Assembly (NCBI GenBank): GCA_030340625.1
Contig: JAOPHQ010002561.1
Coordinates: forward strand, 496,001 to 560,000
Direction: 5' to 3'
DNA: 64,000 nt
Origin: Merluccius polli
Lineage: Eukaryota; Chordata; Actinopteri; Gadiformes; Merlucciidae
Part shown: positions 42,986 to 60,600 of the stretch, piece after piece
Numbering within the stretch: position 1 is the first letter of the stretch
Layout: every line of letters starts with the position of its first letter
Notes under the pieces: model-generated
Database searches by the model: none
The model's input: only the letters and a program-made list of their open reading frames with translations
What the model was told of the DNA's origin: nothing
Translations under genes and position numbers: made by a program

Positions 42986-45900
42986 TCACACGGGATCGCT
43001 CCCCTCCCGGAAGTACACCTGTTCCCACACCACCGCGCTGCCAGCCGCCGCGCAGAAGAACCCCCACAGGTTGCGGGCGGTGCCACGGTCGAAGGGGTTC
43101 TCGTCGGCGCCGCAGTGCCGTAGGTAGGAGATGCGGTGGCGGGACATGAACTCCCAGGTGGTGGTGTTGAGGGACACCAGGTAGAGGTGGGAGCCCAGCA
43201 GGAGCAGCACCGTCAGGGAGAGCAGAGCCACCAGTGCCGCCACGGCCAGCAGCATGCCGTTGGAGCGCAGCCACGACGGCCATGTAGCCGCCGCGCTGAA
43301 GCCCGTCCTGGAGGAGATGAAAAAACGCAACGTTTTGCACTTGAGCGGACCACCTGCGACGGCTCTCCGACACAATAACACATACGAAAACCCTTGTTGC
43401 GTGCCATATGTTTTTATTTTGCTTTTTGTTTTCAGCGCCCTTAACGGTGATGCCTTTGAGTTGTAACAATTTGTCATTTGAGACTGATGTAACAGGTTCA
43501 CAAAATGAATGTATTTATTTTTCTTATTGAAAAAAAATTAATTGCGACCTTTTCACGATATAGTAGGGCTGAACGATACTGGAAAAAAATCATATTGCGA
43601 ATATGATTCACTATTAGTGGGAATGATCATTTTTGCATCGCAATTTTCAGTCTGTACCAAACAAACATGTTTTCTTACATCTGGAGAAACAAATGTGTAG
43701 GCCAGGGCATCTCTGCAGTACTACAGTACAGTACATTTATAATGGTGTTATACATTTACATTTACACATTTGACACATTTTAACTAGGCCATTTTGCGAT
43801 TTTGATAATATCTCGATTCATTGTTCAGCCCTACGATGCAGGCCAAAAACCTGATTTTGATTAATATGCAATTCATTGTGCAGCCTTCATTTTATTCAGA
43901 GTGTATGGAGAGACCTCTACTCACCAGGCCATGTGCAGACCCCAGAGCAGCACCAGCAGCTGCACAGCCAAGTAGAGAACAAACCAGCGGTGGTTGCGCT
44001 CACCAACACAGTTCTCGATCCAGGGGCAGTGGTGGTCGTAGCGACGCACGCAATGCTGACACGTCTGGCAGTGCTTGGACCTCATTGGCTGCTGCTTGGA
44101 ACACACACACACACACACACACACATTATATTTTTAAGATCGTATTTCTGTCATCTGACATGTTCAAAGAGATATTTTGGTATTCTATCCATTTAAGAGA
44201 ATTAAAATGTTTGGAATTAATTTAAACCTGAACTTGAACTTATTCCTTAAGTTCTCAGAGAACTTTGTGTCACATAACATAACAAAATCCCTGAGCATTG
44301 AATAGTATTCGACCAGAATGTTTTCTCCTGCATAATACTACATTGAATGTGCGAGGAAAAGAGATTGTTGCGGTAGGATCATGGCTACTGAAACCAACCA
44401 TACACTCTACTCTATGGAAGAGTGACAGACCCAAACAGCTACAGGCATGTGACTTAGCGGTAGGAGTATTTGTTTTCCATCATACAGGTTCAAACCCCCA
44501 TGGCATAGCACTGTGGGGTCTGTGACCCATACATACACTTGGGATATCTCCCATATTGGCCAAAAAATGTCAATCAAACCTGCGTGGTCTACAAAGATAA
44601 TATTAGAATATCATTCGCAATTTGGCGCACTATAACCCATATCTTGCTCCTGAAAACAATATTGTGTTTTCTTTTGCGGAAACCAGTTTGGACGGTGTAA
44701 CAGAGAACTAACTAGGCTACGGGGCTAATGCATTTGTTATTCTATACCACAGAGCTGAGCCAGTGTTGGATTGCAGTGGACAGCCGTGGCAGGTTTAACC
44801 TGTCGACGACACACATGTCGTCCCACAGCAGGTGACGTAGGGCCATGTTTCTCAAAGTGCGGTTCGAGGACTGGGACTGGTAGCCAAGCAGCAATGGCTG
44901 CCGGGCCGCACTCCAAAAATACCATTGATGGTTGAAACCCACGTTTGTGTGCGCCAATTGCCACTTACTCATTGACACATCAGACCACCGATTGAAAACT
45001 AACATCCACTTAATTTTGACATTCATTTTAATAGACCCACTTCAGCAGCATCATAGGACAAAACTAGTGATGATAAGTCGAGCCCTGGTACATAAAAAGA
45101 GCAGACCCATCATTAGACCCATCATTACACTGTGACAAGGGTCTATTTGGCAATTCAAGTTCTGTATCTATTCCCGGTAGCCTAGAAATCTAGACGCCCC
45201 TAGCGGCAGCATATTTAATTTGCAGCCAGGGGGTCTAGCCTTTTGTCGTCGTTTTGCGCTGCTGGAAACAGAAAATCTGTCAGGCCAATCACATTGTGAG
45301 GGGCGGAGTCGGAAGCCGGGCTACCATGACGACAGAGTTGCGACGGTTCCGTGTTAGAGGTAAACAATGGCTGCTGCTGCTGGCGAACGGCTGTCTTTCC
45401 ACTCGGCTTTGGCCGCGACACTTCAAGACTTGAAGTTAACATTTTCTTTGAGAAAAGAACAAAGAACGGCACTGAAGTCTTTCCTCGAAAAGAGATATGT
45501 ATTCAGAGTTTCGATTAATTATGTAGTCAGAGCCGTCGCTCTGACTACGTCACCTTCTTCGTTGCTCTGATTGGTTGTAGCGCTATCCTATTGCGTGCAG
45601 AGGGAACTTGAAAGACAACCGTTTATCCCGCCCACACTGCCAATGGAGCAATGCCAGACCCTACATCTTTCTGATGTGGGTCTGTTGCCAGGCTATATTC
45701 CCGGCTTATTAACATAGATGTCAGTGGCCCCAAGAGGCTGAGGGTCAAGCACTACTGGGCCGGGCCCTGGCTTGAGGAGGGGCTGACGTAGCAGGGTACC
45801 TGAAGCAGGCAGTGTCCACAGCGGCGCTGACGCAGAGACTTGGAGGTGGGGGGGATCATGTCCTGCTGCTCCTCCGTCGTCCCCAGGGTGAACTGTTACC

Positions 45901-47256
45901 AGGCGGGTTAGGGGTTAGAGAGTGAGGTATTCAGAGAGAAACAGAATGGGAATAAGGCTACAGAGAAACTACAGAGAAGGGACCAGAAGCCAGTAGCCAT
46001 CACTGATTATCATAACCTCTTAAATACCTCTGTTGCACAGCGCTATCATTATATTTTGTGTTTGTTTTATATTTATAATGGAAAAGTTGCAAGCATGTGG
46101 ATTTCTTACAATATCACATAATCAACAAGGTGTCACATTTCCAATGATGCCACTGCCATGAATGTGGTCATCCCAGATACTGAGTTATAAGCTGATATAT
46201 TTATGTAAATTCTCAAAAAAGAGCAGTAGTTGAGGGGTTAACTATGATGACTATGATGTAATTAGCATCTCACTGATTAATTAACATCTCTCATGCATCT
46301 CTGCTTCCCATCAAAGGCTCACAAGTCACAAGTATTCACACATGGTGGCAGATAGTCTTTTCACAGTCTTTACACCGACTGTAAAAATGTAAGTACCAGT
46401 GACATGAGTTAGGTTAGTCTGAATGTTATTTCATTTCATTTCTCTTTGCATCCCCTCTTCATAGCTTGTGACAGCAAGAAACCTCTTGTCTATGTAATTC
46501 GTTTGATTTGAGTCGATGTTGTGTATTAGCCTAACTATTGTCTAGTGTTTCTCCTTTTCAACTTCACCAGCACGCTTGTGTATATGCACAGTATCTCCAG
46601 ATGATCATTTTAGGAGAACAGGACAAATCTCGCTTTGATGGCATAAATCCTATATCTGTAATGTTTAACAAGGATTAGTGTAATTAGTGGGTCTTCTTTT
46701 GAAATATACTTTCAGAAAATGAAGGCGTAGGCCTATTTATTTTGTATTTCAGGCTGTTCAATTAAAAAACTGCAATATCTCCATTTAAGGTGTCCCCCAG
46801 TCAGTTCTACAGCAAATATTTCTATCTTAATCTCCATCAACTATATCAACACACAACATCAGAGAAACGAAGCGCCAAGAGCATCATGCAGTCACCAGTC
46901 ACCTGCAAAGCATCGTTGTCGTCTGAGAGGATGAAACCAGGATCCATGAGGGAGACGGCGAAATACAGCAGGACCGACACCAGCACCAGCAGCACGAAGA
47001 GCACAGGCTGGACCAGCTGGCCGCTCTCCTCCTGCTTCCTCAGGTCTCCAGAAACAACAACAACAACAACAACAACAACATCCCACCTCACTATACGGAC
47101 TGACTCGGGACACATGATGCTTGTTGATGCATTGCACACACTGGAGTATCATCTCTTACCTGTATCATGGAGGAAGAGGATGAGGGTGATGACCCATGTC
47201 AAGATGACATGAGCCGTCCTTACAAGGAACCCTGAGCCGAATACATTTTTGAACAT
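42986..47256 (-). CDS. zdhhc12: Palmitoyltransferase ZDHHC12, complete, 273 aa
   Basis: Exons in gene order: 47160-47256, 46903-47045, 45800-45892, 43925-44091 (acceptor uncertain by one codon either way), 42986-43307. All phases join, from ATG at 47256 to TGA at 42986. The N-terminus MFKNVFGSGFLVRTAHVILT aligns with human MAPWALLSPGVLVRT..., supporting this start. Four membrane segments are visible: VILTWVITLILFL, PVLFVLLVLVSVLLYFAVSL, WFVLYLAVQLLVLLWGLHM and LLAVAALVALLSLTVLLLLG. Between segments 2 and 3 lies the cysteine-rich catalytic domain (CGHCLLQ, KHCQTCQHCVRRYDHHCPWI, ENCVGERNH), with DHHC as the acyl-accepting site. NTTTWEF near the C-terminus is the family TTxE motif. ZDHHC12 acts in Golgi/ER membranes. 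The 5' leader holds the 22-bp repeat array described separately. Confidence 0.97.
43565..43832. mobile_element. 268-bp TA-flanked MITE, GGGCTGAACGAT ends
   Basis: Left end TAGGGCTGAACGATACTGG; right end the inverse, ...TCGATTCATTGTTCAGCCCTA. Interior contains TTGCGATTTTGATAATATCT. It sits in the last zdhhc12 intron. Confidence 0.75.
44100..44125 (-). repeat. (CA)n; (TG)n before the zdhhc12 DHHC-exon acceptor
   Basis: About 25 bp of CA on the plus strand. On the transcript it is TG followed by TTCCAAGCAGCAG, a triple AAG-CAG-CAG acceptor. Confidence 0.9.
44440..44530 (+). mobile_element. tRNA-derived SINE head, possible
   Basis: GTGACTTAGCGGTAGGAG resembles a pol III A box, and GGTTCAAACCC at 44487-44497 a B box, at tRNA-like spacing. 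No cloverleaf acceptor stem was found, so it is not annotated as a tRNA. Confidence 0.4.
45170..45715 (+). mobile_element. Dispersed repeat carrying a helicase-like gene fragment
   Basis: The edges read GGTAGCCTAGAAATCTAGAC and ...TTGCCAGGCTATATTCCC, an imperfect inverted pair around TAGCCT(A/G). Inside, ATG at 45367 opens a 67-codon frame (MAAAAGERLSFHSALAATLQ, then KLTFSLRKEQRTALKSFLEK), after which the frame decays. LRKEQ plus a following helix resembles the start of a RecQ-like helicase core, just before the Walker A loop, which is absent. It lies in a zdhhc12 intron on the opposite strand. Treat it as a captured or decayed fragment, not a gene. Confidence 0.5.
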
Positions 47257-47618
47257 GGTCCTAGCATGTTACAGCTCTGGTCCTAACATGTTACAGCTCT
47301 GGTCCTAGCATGTTACAGCTCTGGTCCTAGCATGTTACAGCTCTGGTCCTAGCATGTTACAGCTCTGGTCCTAGCATGTTACAGCTCTGGTCCTAACATG
47401 TTACAGCTCTGGTCCTAACATGTTACAGCTCTGGTCCTAGCATGTTACAGCTCTGGTCCTAGCATGTTACAGCTCTGGTCCTAGCATGTTACAGCTCTGG
47501 TCCTAGCATGTTACAGCTCTGGTCTTAGCATGTTACAGCTCTGGTCTTAGCATGTTACAGCTCTGGTCCTAGCATGTTACAGCTCTGGTCCTAACATGTT
47601 ATAGTCCGTCCACCGCCA
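47257..47618 (-). repeat. 22-bp minisatellite of back-to-back uORFs in the zdhhc12 leader
   Basis: Sixteen minus-strand ATGs spaced exactly 22 bp (plus-strand CAT from 47265-47267 to 47595-47597). In 15 units the ATG opens six codons (M-L-G-P-E-L, or M-L-R-P-E-L) and a TAA, then one base C before the next ATG. The unit nearest the gene lacks its stop and runs out of frame over the zdhhc12 start. One further ATG, 22 nt upstream of the array, opens M-A-V-D-G-L-stop with the same spacing. Each uORF ATG has A at -3. Whether the array is transcribed depends on the transcription start, which cannot be seen here. Confidence 0.9.
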
Positions 47619-48725
47619 TGTCTCCACTCCAGCCGCCGTCCAGCTCAAGTGTAACCAACCATATAAGATATCTAGCTAGCAAGCAGGCAGCCACAGCCCC
47701 AGCGGGCTGTTAGGTAAAAGTACTTCATTTCCACAGCCAAAATAGCAGATATCCCAAACCAAATCCAGTCGGTTATTTATTTAAAAAATATACGATGTAT
47801 AATATAGCAGGACCGTTTGATTTATCGTACAGCATCTGCCAAATTATTTGCCAAGCGTCAGCTTCCAAAAATGACAGTTGACTGATTAATATTTAAACGT
47901 CACACTAAGAGTCAATATATCAATCGATTAAAAAAAAAGCTATAAATGCAAACGCCTATGTATACAATACTATAACGATACAAGAGCCGTCGTCCAGCTG
48001 CTGTCTGTTGAGTGTTGTTATGATAGTTCACTTTGATTGGTCATCATCTGTCACGTGACAAGCACCAGTATGGTGACACTTGATCCTTTCTCCCCACACT
48101 GTCAGGTCCAATAACCTTTGTATTACCTTTGTCTTAGACCATATTAACATAGACCTAGTGGTATATCATTCTGTGCTCTTTCACCATGTATTTTATTCCT
48201 TTTGTCATGACAAAGAAAATAGTGTAATGATGTAGGCCTATATCAAACAAACCAGGGGTAAAGATTAGGATTTTAATTCACATCCATAAAGAACTACATT
48301 TTAAACTGTCCCTTTTCATCCTTATATAGCTGTATGTACTTATATATTTTTAATTTTAGATTATTGTCACATCTTTGGTAAGCACATTGTAATATTACCC
48401 TGTTACAATAATTATTTGAAGTAAACATTTTTTTTGTAAACAATGTTAACATATAGAACATGTTATATACTGACAGATTAAACAAGTAAGGAAATGCTGA
48501 TCATTTGTTTCTATTTGGAAGATTTGGTTCCTATTCAACTGTCATTTTATTTTGATTTTTACTGATCACTTTTCTACATTGACATTCTTTATGATTTAAC
48601 AACACCATCATTGCGTGCTGCATTCATGGATGGGGTAACTCACTAAAATGATTCATTTGTGTTGTGAACCTTTGTGTAGCAAGCCAATAGTCTATTCTGG
48701 ACATCACAGACAATATCTTGATGTT
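47619..48725. other. Intergenic region upstream of zdhhc12, with uap1l1 3' end
   Basis: 47619-47700 is GC-richer and probably the zdhhc12 upstream leader or promoter. The rest is AT-rich. A minus-strand AATAAA at about 48551-48546 could terminate uap1l1. No coding sequence was recognised. Confidence 0.5.
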
Positions 48726-53693
<4,968 letters not shown>

Positions 53694-54400
53694 TTCTGTT
53701 GCTTTGTTTGGGCTAAGTGTTGTTTTCCTCCCAGCGGGGGTCTGGCCTGCATGTGTGCAGGTACGGACGGTCTCCCGGGGCGGGCCGTTATGGAGGGAAG
53801 CATATGCCAAAACCTCGTGACCCACAAGCAGGAACCGACAAGGATGTCTTGTGATGGTCGGAATATGACGGGTGTAGCTCGTCACTGGATCCAGACTCCG
53901 AGCCAAGTAGACCTTCGTAAACTACTACTTCAGTTGGAAACGACATTGATACATTGAAAAACTATGTCGTCGTCCCGTCTAACTCCTTTTCTCCAGTAGA
54001 CGCAGAGGAGAGCCTCTACTGGGTGTCGTGCACACGGAGCAGCACGCATTACGCAACCAGGGACCGTCTCAAAGTTACACACTTTCAACGCAAAGTGAAA
54101 CGTCGTTTACATGTGCACTAGATCCTATACTAAATTCTTATCACAATATAAAACTAATTTCTGGTTATATGAAGAATATTGGCTATCGGAAGATGCCCAT
54201 TTTAATGATTTGAAGTCTAAAAGATTCACAGGATATCTTGGTATTGGCAAAATGTCATGAAAACTATATTTAAATGCTATTGGGCCATAACCGCAACCGT
54301 CCCCAACAGTAAGGTAGTGTCATTATTTCCTAACTTCTCCAGTGTTGGAAGCCTGCAGAGAAGAGACAACAAGTCGGTACCGCTTTAAATGCAGAACACA
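53694..54400. other. uap1l1 upstream region
   Basis: CpG-containing to about 54080, consistent with a promoter and 5' UTR for uap1l1, then AT-rich. No gene seen. Confidence 0.45.
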
Positions 54401-57400
54401 TTTATTGAACAGTGGATTGCATACAAGCATAAATGATTTACAGTCTCCATGGATGATTTCTACAACAAAATAATCTCAAACTCATTCTTTAACTTGTCAA
54501 ATACACTCAGCACCTAAAAAGAATACAAATATAAATATATATGTATATATAGATACATCTCAAATAGATTTTTTATAAACTAGCTCACTATACAACGTAG
54601 AACTTGACTGAAGGCCTCTTGGCCTTCATTCAGTGTACGCAATATATCATTTCAAGTTTTCTACAGTTGATGCAAGATAAGGCTTTACTTTGAGACAGGA
54701 GCTAGCAGTACAAACAGATTGTGGATTTATTTTCGACAGCAGATCTACATCACATTTTGCTAAGAAGAAAGTTCACAGAAGCCCTATATCTCATAGTATT
54801 TCATGTGATCATGTTATGCATAGAATACACTATGAGGTTAAAGGATGTGCACTACTGACGAGATGTACACCTTTCCCCTTCTCCGCATTTAAAATATGCC
54901 AGCATGATGTAACAATCATTAATGAAGAGTAAACCAATTGACTTGACCTCAGCAATGGCTCATTTTGAAAACTGCAAGCAAATTCTACAAAAAGGTCAGC
55001 TGTATTTCAAATTGTCCCATGCAATTTAAAGAAATCACTAATTGTACAGAACAAATAATTGAATGTAAGGAATCTTGACATTCTTAGTGCGCATCCAAAC
55101 AATGTCTTGTGACACGCGTACCAGGATAACATGCACACTCCAAACAAAATGCAACAGGTCACACATTGTACATCCCAACGAGAATGGTCATGCTCTTTTT
55201 GTCCAACAATGGTTGCCAACTACAATTGAAATGTACCTTTGTAGCCTTTCAGGTCATGACAAAACTGCTTACACAAAGCTAATACCTATATTAATACTTT
55301 AGAGACGTCATGGTGATCATTTGCATGTAGCTACTGTTATAATCTGTGCCTTACATTAAGTAATCACCAAATGTGCACCCTCCCAAACGCCATAGGGACA
55401 CAACTTATCACTTAATGCCAATGAACACATAGTTAAGGTATGGGAAAATAACAATTGGGTCGATTAATGCATCACAGTTTTCAGTCGTGTTACATTTGTG
55501 TAGAAATAAATAAACAAATACACAAATAAATAACCAAAACAAGGTTTTAACTGGATTAAAGCAGAGTACCTTAAAGTGCATTCAGTGTTTGAAGGACTCC
55601 ACCTGATTAAGTATTGAAACCAATTAGGAACAGGTTTAATCTATCCACACACATAGCATTGAGATATTGATATCAAGGTGTTGCACTTATTTTGCCCATA
55701 TAAAGTACGTTTTCAAAATTTGCTTTAGATTCTGGCATCTGGTGGATGGCGATATGATCATATATTATAATTTAATCATATGAAAAAAACTGACTATTGT
55801 ATTAGACTGATTGCACCGTCAGTGTCTAGATGAGCACAAAGTGACCTTGTAGTGCAAAGCAACCTCTTTCTCTCCGTTACATGTTATATCGACGTACCGC
55901 AGAAAAAATGTATACCTCAAAGAACTTTTAAGTACTTATCTGCAGCAAATATCCTGCAAATCCAAAAGCAATTCTCATCAATTAAGGTTATTTTTATCAC
56001 TTCAAATAGTTATAGCAACATTCATCGTTTCTATTACGAGACAAAACGTAAAAGAAAAATGGTGAGACATGAACGTCCGCTTTGCTTGACTGTAACTCAT
56101 TGCAACTAAACACACGGCACTGCAGTTGTCCTTAACCGCCAACCCTTTCACATGCCTCTTATAGTTCCAGTCTTCAAGTGTAAGAATACAGCGCTTTCTA
56201 TTCTAATTCACACTGCAACCATCAAGTCAGAGGACAGCAGTGGATCTGTAGCTGCATACAGGTCTTGTCTAAGGAAAGAGCTATCGTGGTGCTTACTTAC
56301 AACACCCAAGCACCTTAAATAACTAAGGCAAAAAAAACAAACCTATACATTTAAGGATGGTTGAATTGATATGTATGCCATGTGGGGAAAAAGGTTAAAA
56401 AAAAAACAGCCTTAAACATCAAAACTTGCAAAAAGACTAAGAATTATTGTATATGTGCCAATAGCAAATTGAATGTAGTGCAAATGAAGCCAATAGGGGT
56501 AGAAGAGCTCAATAATTAATTATTTTCAGTAATTATAAAATATTGAAATAGATTCATAAACCCCCTTTGCTTCAACAACTAGATTAAAATGTGCAACATT
56601 TCTTTGCTCTGTTTTTTTTAAATTAATCTTAATTTTAATTTCACTACAAACTATGGACTATACATTTCTAATCCAATCTATAATGCAATTCTAGAACCTA
56701 ATGGACTACCAAATATATGTGGCCTACACAAACTTCCACAGCATGACCATATATATCTTTTTGTTGTCAGGTTTTTTTTATATCCAGAGGTCTGGGCCGG
56801 TCAAGGTTTACTTTGGGTAAACATTCAGAGAAGCCTTCTTAAGACTACCACAGAAACCTACGGCCTCCTAGAAATAAACTATTTAGTTTTGCAATGTTTA
56901 CCTGATGAATGTTAATGTTGGAGCAGGGTATGCACTCCAGAAATAGTGTGTACTTTAATACTGCAACAAAAAAAAAATGCTGTGAAGGTGTTACTTGAAA
57001 TATTTAACACAACTAAGTACAACTAGTTAGTCGAGTTTAAGACTAAACAGGATTCAGAGTATGTGAATACCTCTCTCCAATTAAATACTAAGTTAATAAT
57101 TTCATTAAGCTACTAAATTCCAACACAAGACATCTGCCATCTCAAAACAACCCTCAAAAAGTAACATTGTTGGTCCCAAACCCAAACAAGATATGTGTGG
57201 ATATTAGTGGTTTACCAGCAAGAGTAACGACTCCAAAGTAAACCTAAATATGATTACAGCTCATTGTAAAAACACTCCTGGATTGTAAAAATGAGCATTG
57301 AATAAATAATGAAAATACATGACAATTACATTCTTTTTTAAGACAAGGGAGTGCATCTGAACAGCTCAATCCACAGTAGTCTTTACTCTAGTCTTGGTAG

Positions 57401-57606
57401 TACAACGTTTTGCACTCAATCACTTCACCATACTCACTACTACTACTACTACTACTTCTATTGCCACTTGAAATGTTCCCTTCTTCGTTTCCTTCCAGTC
57501 TTACCACCAAGCTTGAATGTTCAGCTGAAATAAAATGCAACCATTTCTTTTTAGACATGCTTTGAGCTCCTGACCTCCCTCTTCCTCCTCCTGCTCCTCC
57601 CTTTCC
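54401..57606 (-). other. Long slc25a25 3' UTR (probable)
   Basis: About 3.2 kb of noncoding AT-rich sequence between the slc25a25 stop and a minus-strand AATAAA at 54406-54401. No splice-consistent coding segment was recognised in it. The assignment to one UTR is inference. Confidence 0.55.
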
Positions 57607-60600
57607 TCACCGCGACCGGACCCCCAGGTACAACTTGAGGTGTTCGTAGACCACGTAGCTGATGCTCACGGCTGGGATGACTTTCATGAAGTTGGGCGCC
57701 AGGCCTCGGTAGAGTCCCAGGGCTCCCTCCGTCTTCACGATGTGTCTGAACAGGCCGCACATGGTCATCTGAGGGCCTCCTGCCTGGGAAGCTGTGGGGG
57801 GAGAAACCACGGCAACACGGGTGGTGCTCGTTAAATGCCTGTGTTCGATTTGGTTCCCTTGTGCCCTACATAGTGCACTATTTAGGTTTTCTGTAGTGTC
57901 CGACATTTGAGTGTAAAAATCTGGTTCCCTATACTTTACATCCATAATGCACTGTAAGAGAAGTGTACAACTGATGCCCACTTATTTCCACACTATATCC
58001 CATGATGCATTGCATAGCAATTTACATTGTCATCGGATCCATCCAATAGAGACGCTTGGCACATACAGGTTATTTATGCAAATGAGCCGTCACAAGGTGA
58101 CATGCAACACATGCCGGCTTGTTAATGGGACCAATACACATCAAACCGATAGGATTCTGACGCATAATTAGTGTCTGAATGTGTCTCATACTTTCTCTGC
58201 CACAATATGTTATTATTCACAATAGGCCTTAGGTTGGTTAAATAAAGACCAAAATACAAAACTTTGCTTAACCTCTTTGTAGCAGGCCTTGGCATTAATA
58301 TGAACAAAGTAAAACATTTACATTGTTCATATTAAAGAACAAAGTACATTTGTTCAAAATGCCATCAATTCCCAATCTTAAAATGACACACTAGATGACT
58401 TTTACTAAAGGTGAACATTTATCATCCATGGTCCAAACATGCAAGGCTGCCATTGGTACTCTGTGATGTAAGCATCTGCAGATGAACACAGAATTGTCTG
58501 TCAAGATTAAAGAGGCACTCTTTAAATCTTCAATAAACTTGATCACAAATGATCCATCAATGTGTACATATAAATTAAGCAGACACATTTAGCAGAATGG
58601 GGGAGAAATTGTACAATTTCGATATCTGCTGAGGTATTGAAGACGAAGCCTCTTTAAAGCAGCGGGGGAGGGGAGACATGGGAGGCGGGGGGGGGGGGGT
58701 GGTGGCTGACCTTGAGCCTGCATGCGGGTCCGGACCAGGGCCAGTGGGTAGCTGGCCAGCTGCCCGCACGTACTGGAGGTGGTGCCACACGCCAGCAGCA
58801 CAAACACCCCAGGGTCTGCGCTGTCCGTGGCAAAGCGCTGCAGCCACCAATTCTTCAGGGTCTGAATCAAGTGAAATGGAGAAATGTTGAAGACAACAGT
58901 GAAATGGAGAGATTGGCAGCATCGGTGGCTCAACCCACTATTGCGCTAGCCACACACATAGGCGATCGTAGCGACCCAGATTTGAGTCCGACACGCTACA
59001 CGTTACTCCCTCTCTTCCAAATCACTTTCCTGTCTCTCTCCGCTCTTCTGTTCATAAAAAGGCATACAAAAAGCCCATAAAAGTGAGAGAGTGAAATGGA
59101 AAGTTTTGCTTCTTGCCGTCATAACAATCCCGTGGTAATTGAATGCTCAGGTAGATAACGCAGTAAGAAAAGTCTTTTTTCTTCTTAAACAAGCCACTAG
59201 CTCTAAATCATTATGTAGCAAAACATGATCTAGAAAGGCACACACCTCATAGACGGCCAGGTCGATGCCGGCGTATGGGATGATGCCCAGCATGTTGGGA
59301 ACGTAGCCCTTGTAGAACGCAGCCAGGCCTTCGTTGCGGAAGATGCGCTTCGCACAGTCGGCTATACCGTGGTACTGTCCCGTCTTCCTCAGAGCCAGGC
59401 GGGTCTTCAGCACCTGAGAGCAGAGGAAGGAACAAACTTCAAAATGCATCCAACCCAGTCGTATGGCTCTTGTATCAGAATCAGTTCTCAATTTAGAATA
59501 GAGATCCAGCTATATTATATTCAGAGAAACGCTCTGAGGCACTCTGAGCTAAATCCAGGGATGTAGACATCCACAGATACAAATTTCACTTATGAGATAA
59601 TTAAAGGGCAAAGTAAACCCCCAAATCACTTTTGTTTAGAACCCATTGTGTGTGGTTCTCTCTTAAAGTGTTGGTGAACATTTCTGTGTCATTTTTGACT
59701 AAAATGTATAAAGCTGTTAAACGGGGGAAATTCTCTGTAAAATACGAGGGGTCTGCTACTTATGGTAGAGACATAGCGACAGTGTGGTGCCAGTTTACAT
59801 TGCTTTAGATAATGCTGTGAATCACTATCTCTTGATTGACGTCACCTTTGGAGGTGGTTTTGACGGTTGCACAACCGTCCCTGCCTGTTTAGACAGAGAA
59901 AACATCTTATTGAGGAAGATTCAAATCAAGGTGTAGTTTCTGAGTCCTTTGTGCCAAACAGACCGCGGAGTCAAGACTCCACCAGTGCAGTACTTCAGGG
60001 ATTCTCTTCTTCTCACATACAACAGTTTAAAAAACACATGACAAGGGCGGGGCTATCGGAGGCCCTCCAATCGTTACCTGTTCTCTAGGCTATACAATAT
60101 AAAGAGGTGCAACCCCTGTATTTCCTATTGGGTTACTGTTATTTAAAAGAAGCCAATCACAAACTGCCCACACTCTCTCTAGGTTGAACAACAGGCAGGA
60201 TGTGATACCTAGATGAGGTTGGCACACAGACCAGTTGGTCTGTGGAGGATCTATTGCTTGACTGATACATGAAATTTGATGACATGAATACATGATATAT
60301 GCATCATGATACATATATTTAATGTTAATCCCAACCCCTCAATTGCTCCCTGATCAACTCCTCAAGAACAGTGAGGGGGGTTAGAGACAGAGGTCTGGCG
60401 GGGGGGGGGGGGGGGGGGGGTGAGAACAGGATGAAGGTGAAACCATATTAACTGTGAGGAATTAGTACTTCGTTTTTCAATCTCTCTTTGCATTACAATC
60501 TCACAACCGGTTTCACACAATTTGAAGAGAGATTCAAAATGCTTGTGTAAAAAAAGCATTTTGATGCTTTTTTACGTTTTTTTCTAAAACCCTTTTGCAT

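Noticed and set aside
42963..43469. Long alternative minus-strand frames overlapping the last zdhhc12 exon
   Set aside because: Only the frame that joins the DHHC exon in phase and gives the TTxE motif is supported; the others are shadows.
53694..53906. 71-codon in-frame extension upstream of the uap1l1 ATG
   Set aside because: The frame is open but begins at TTG and has no ATG; family alignment supports the start at 53693.
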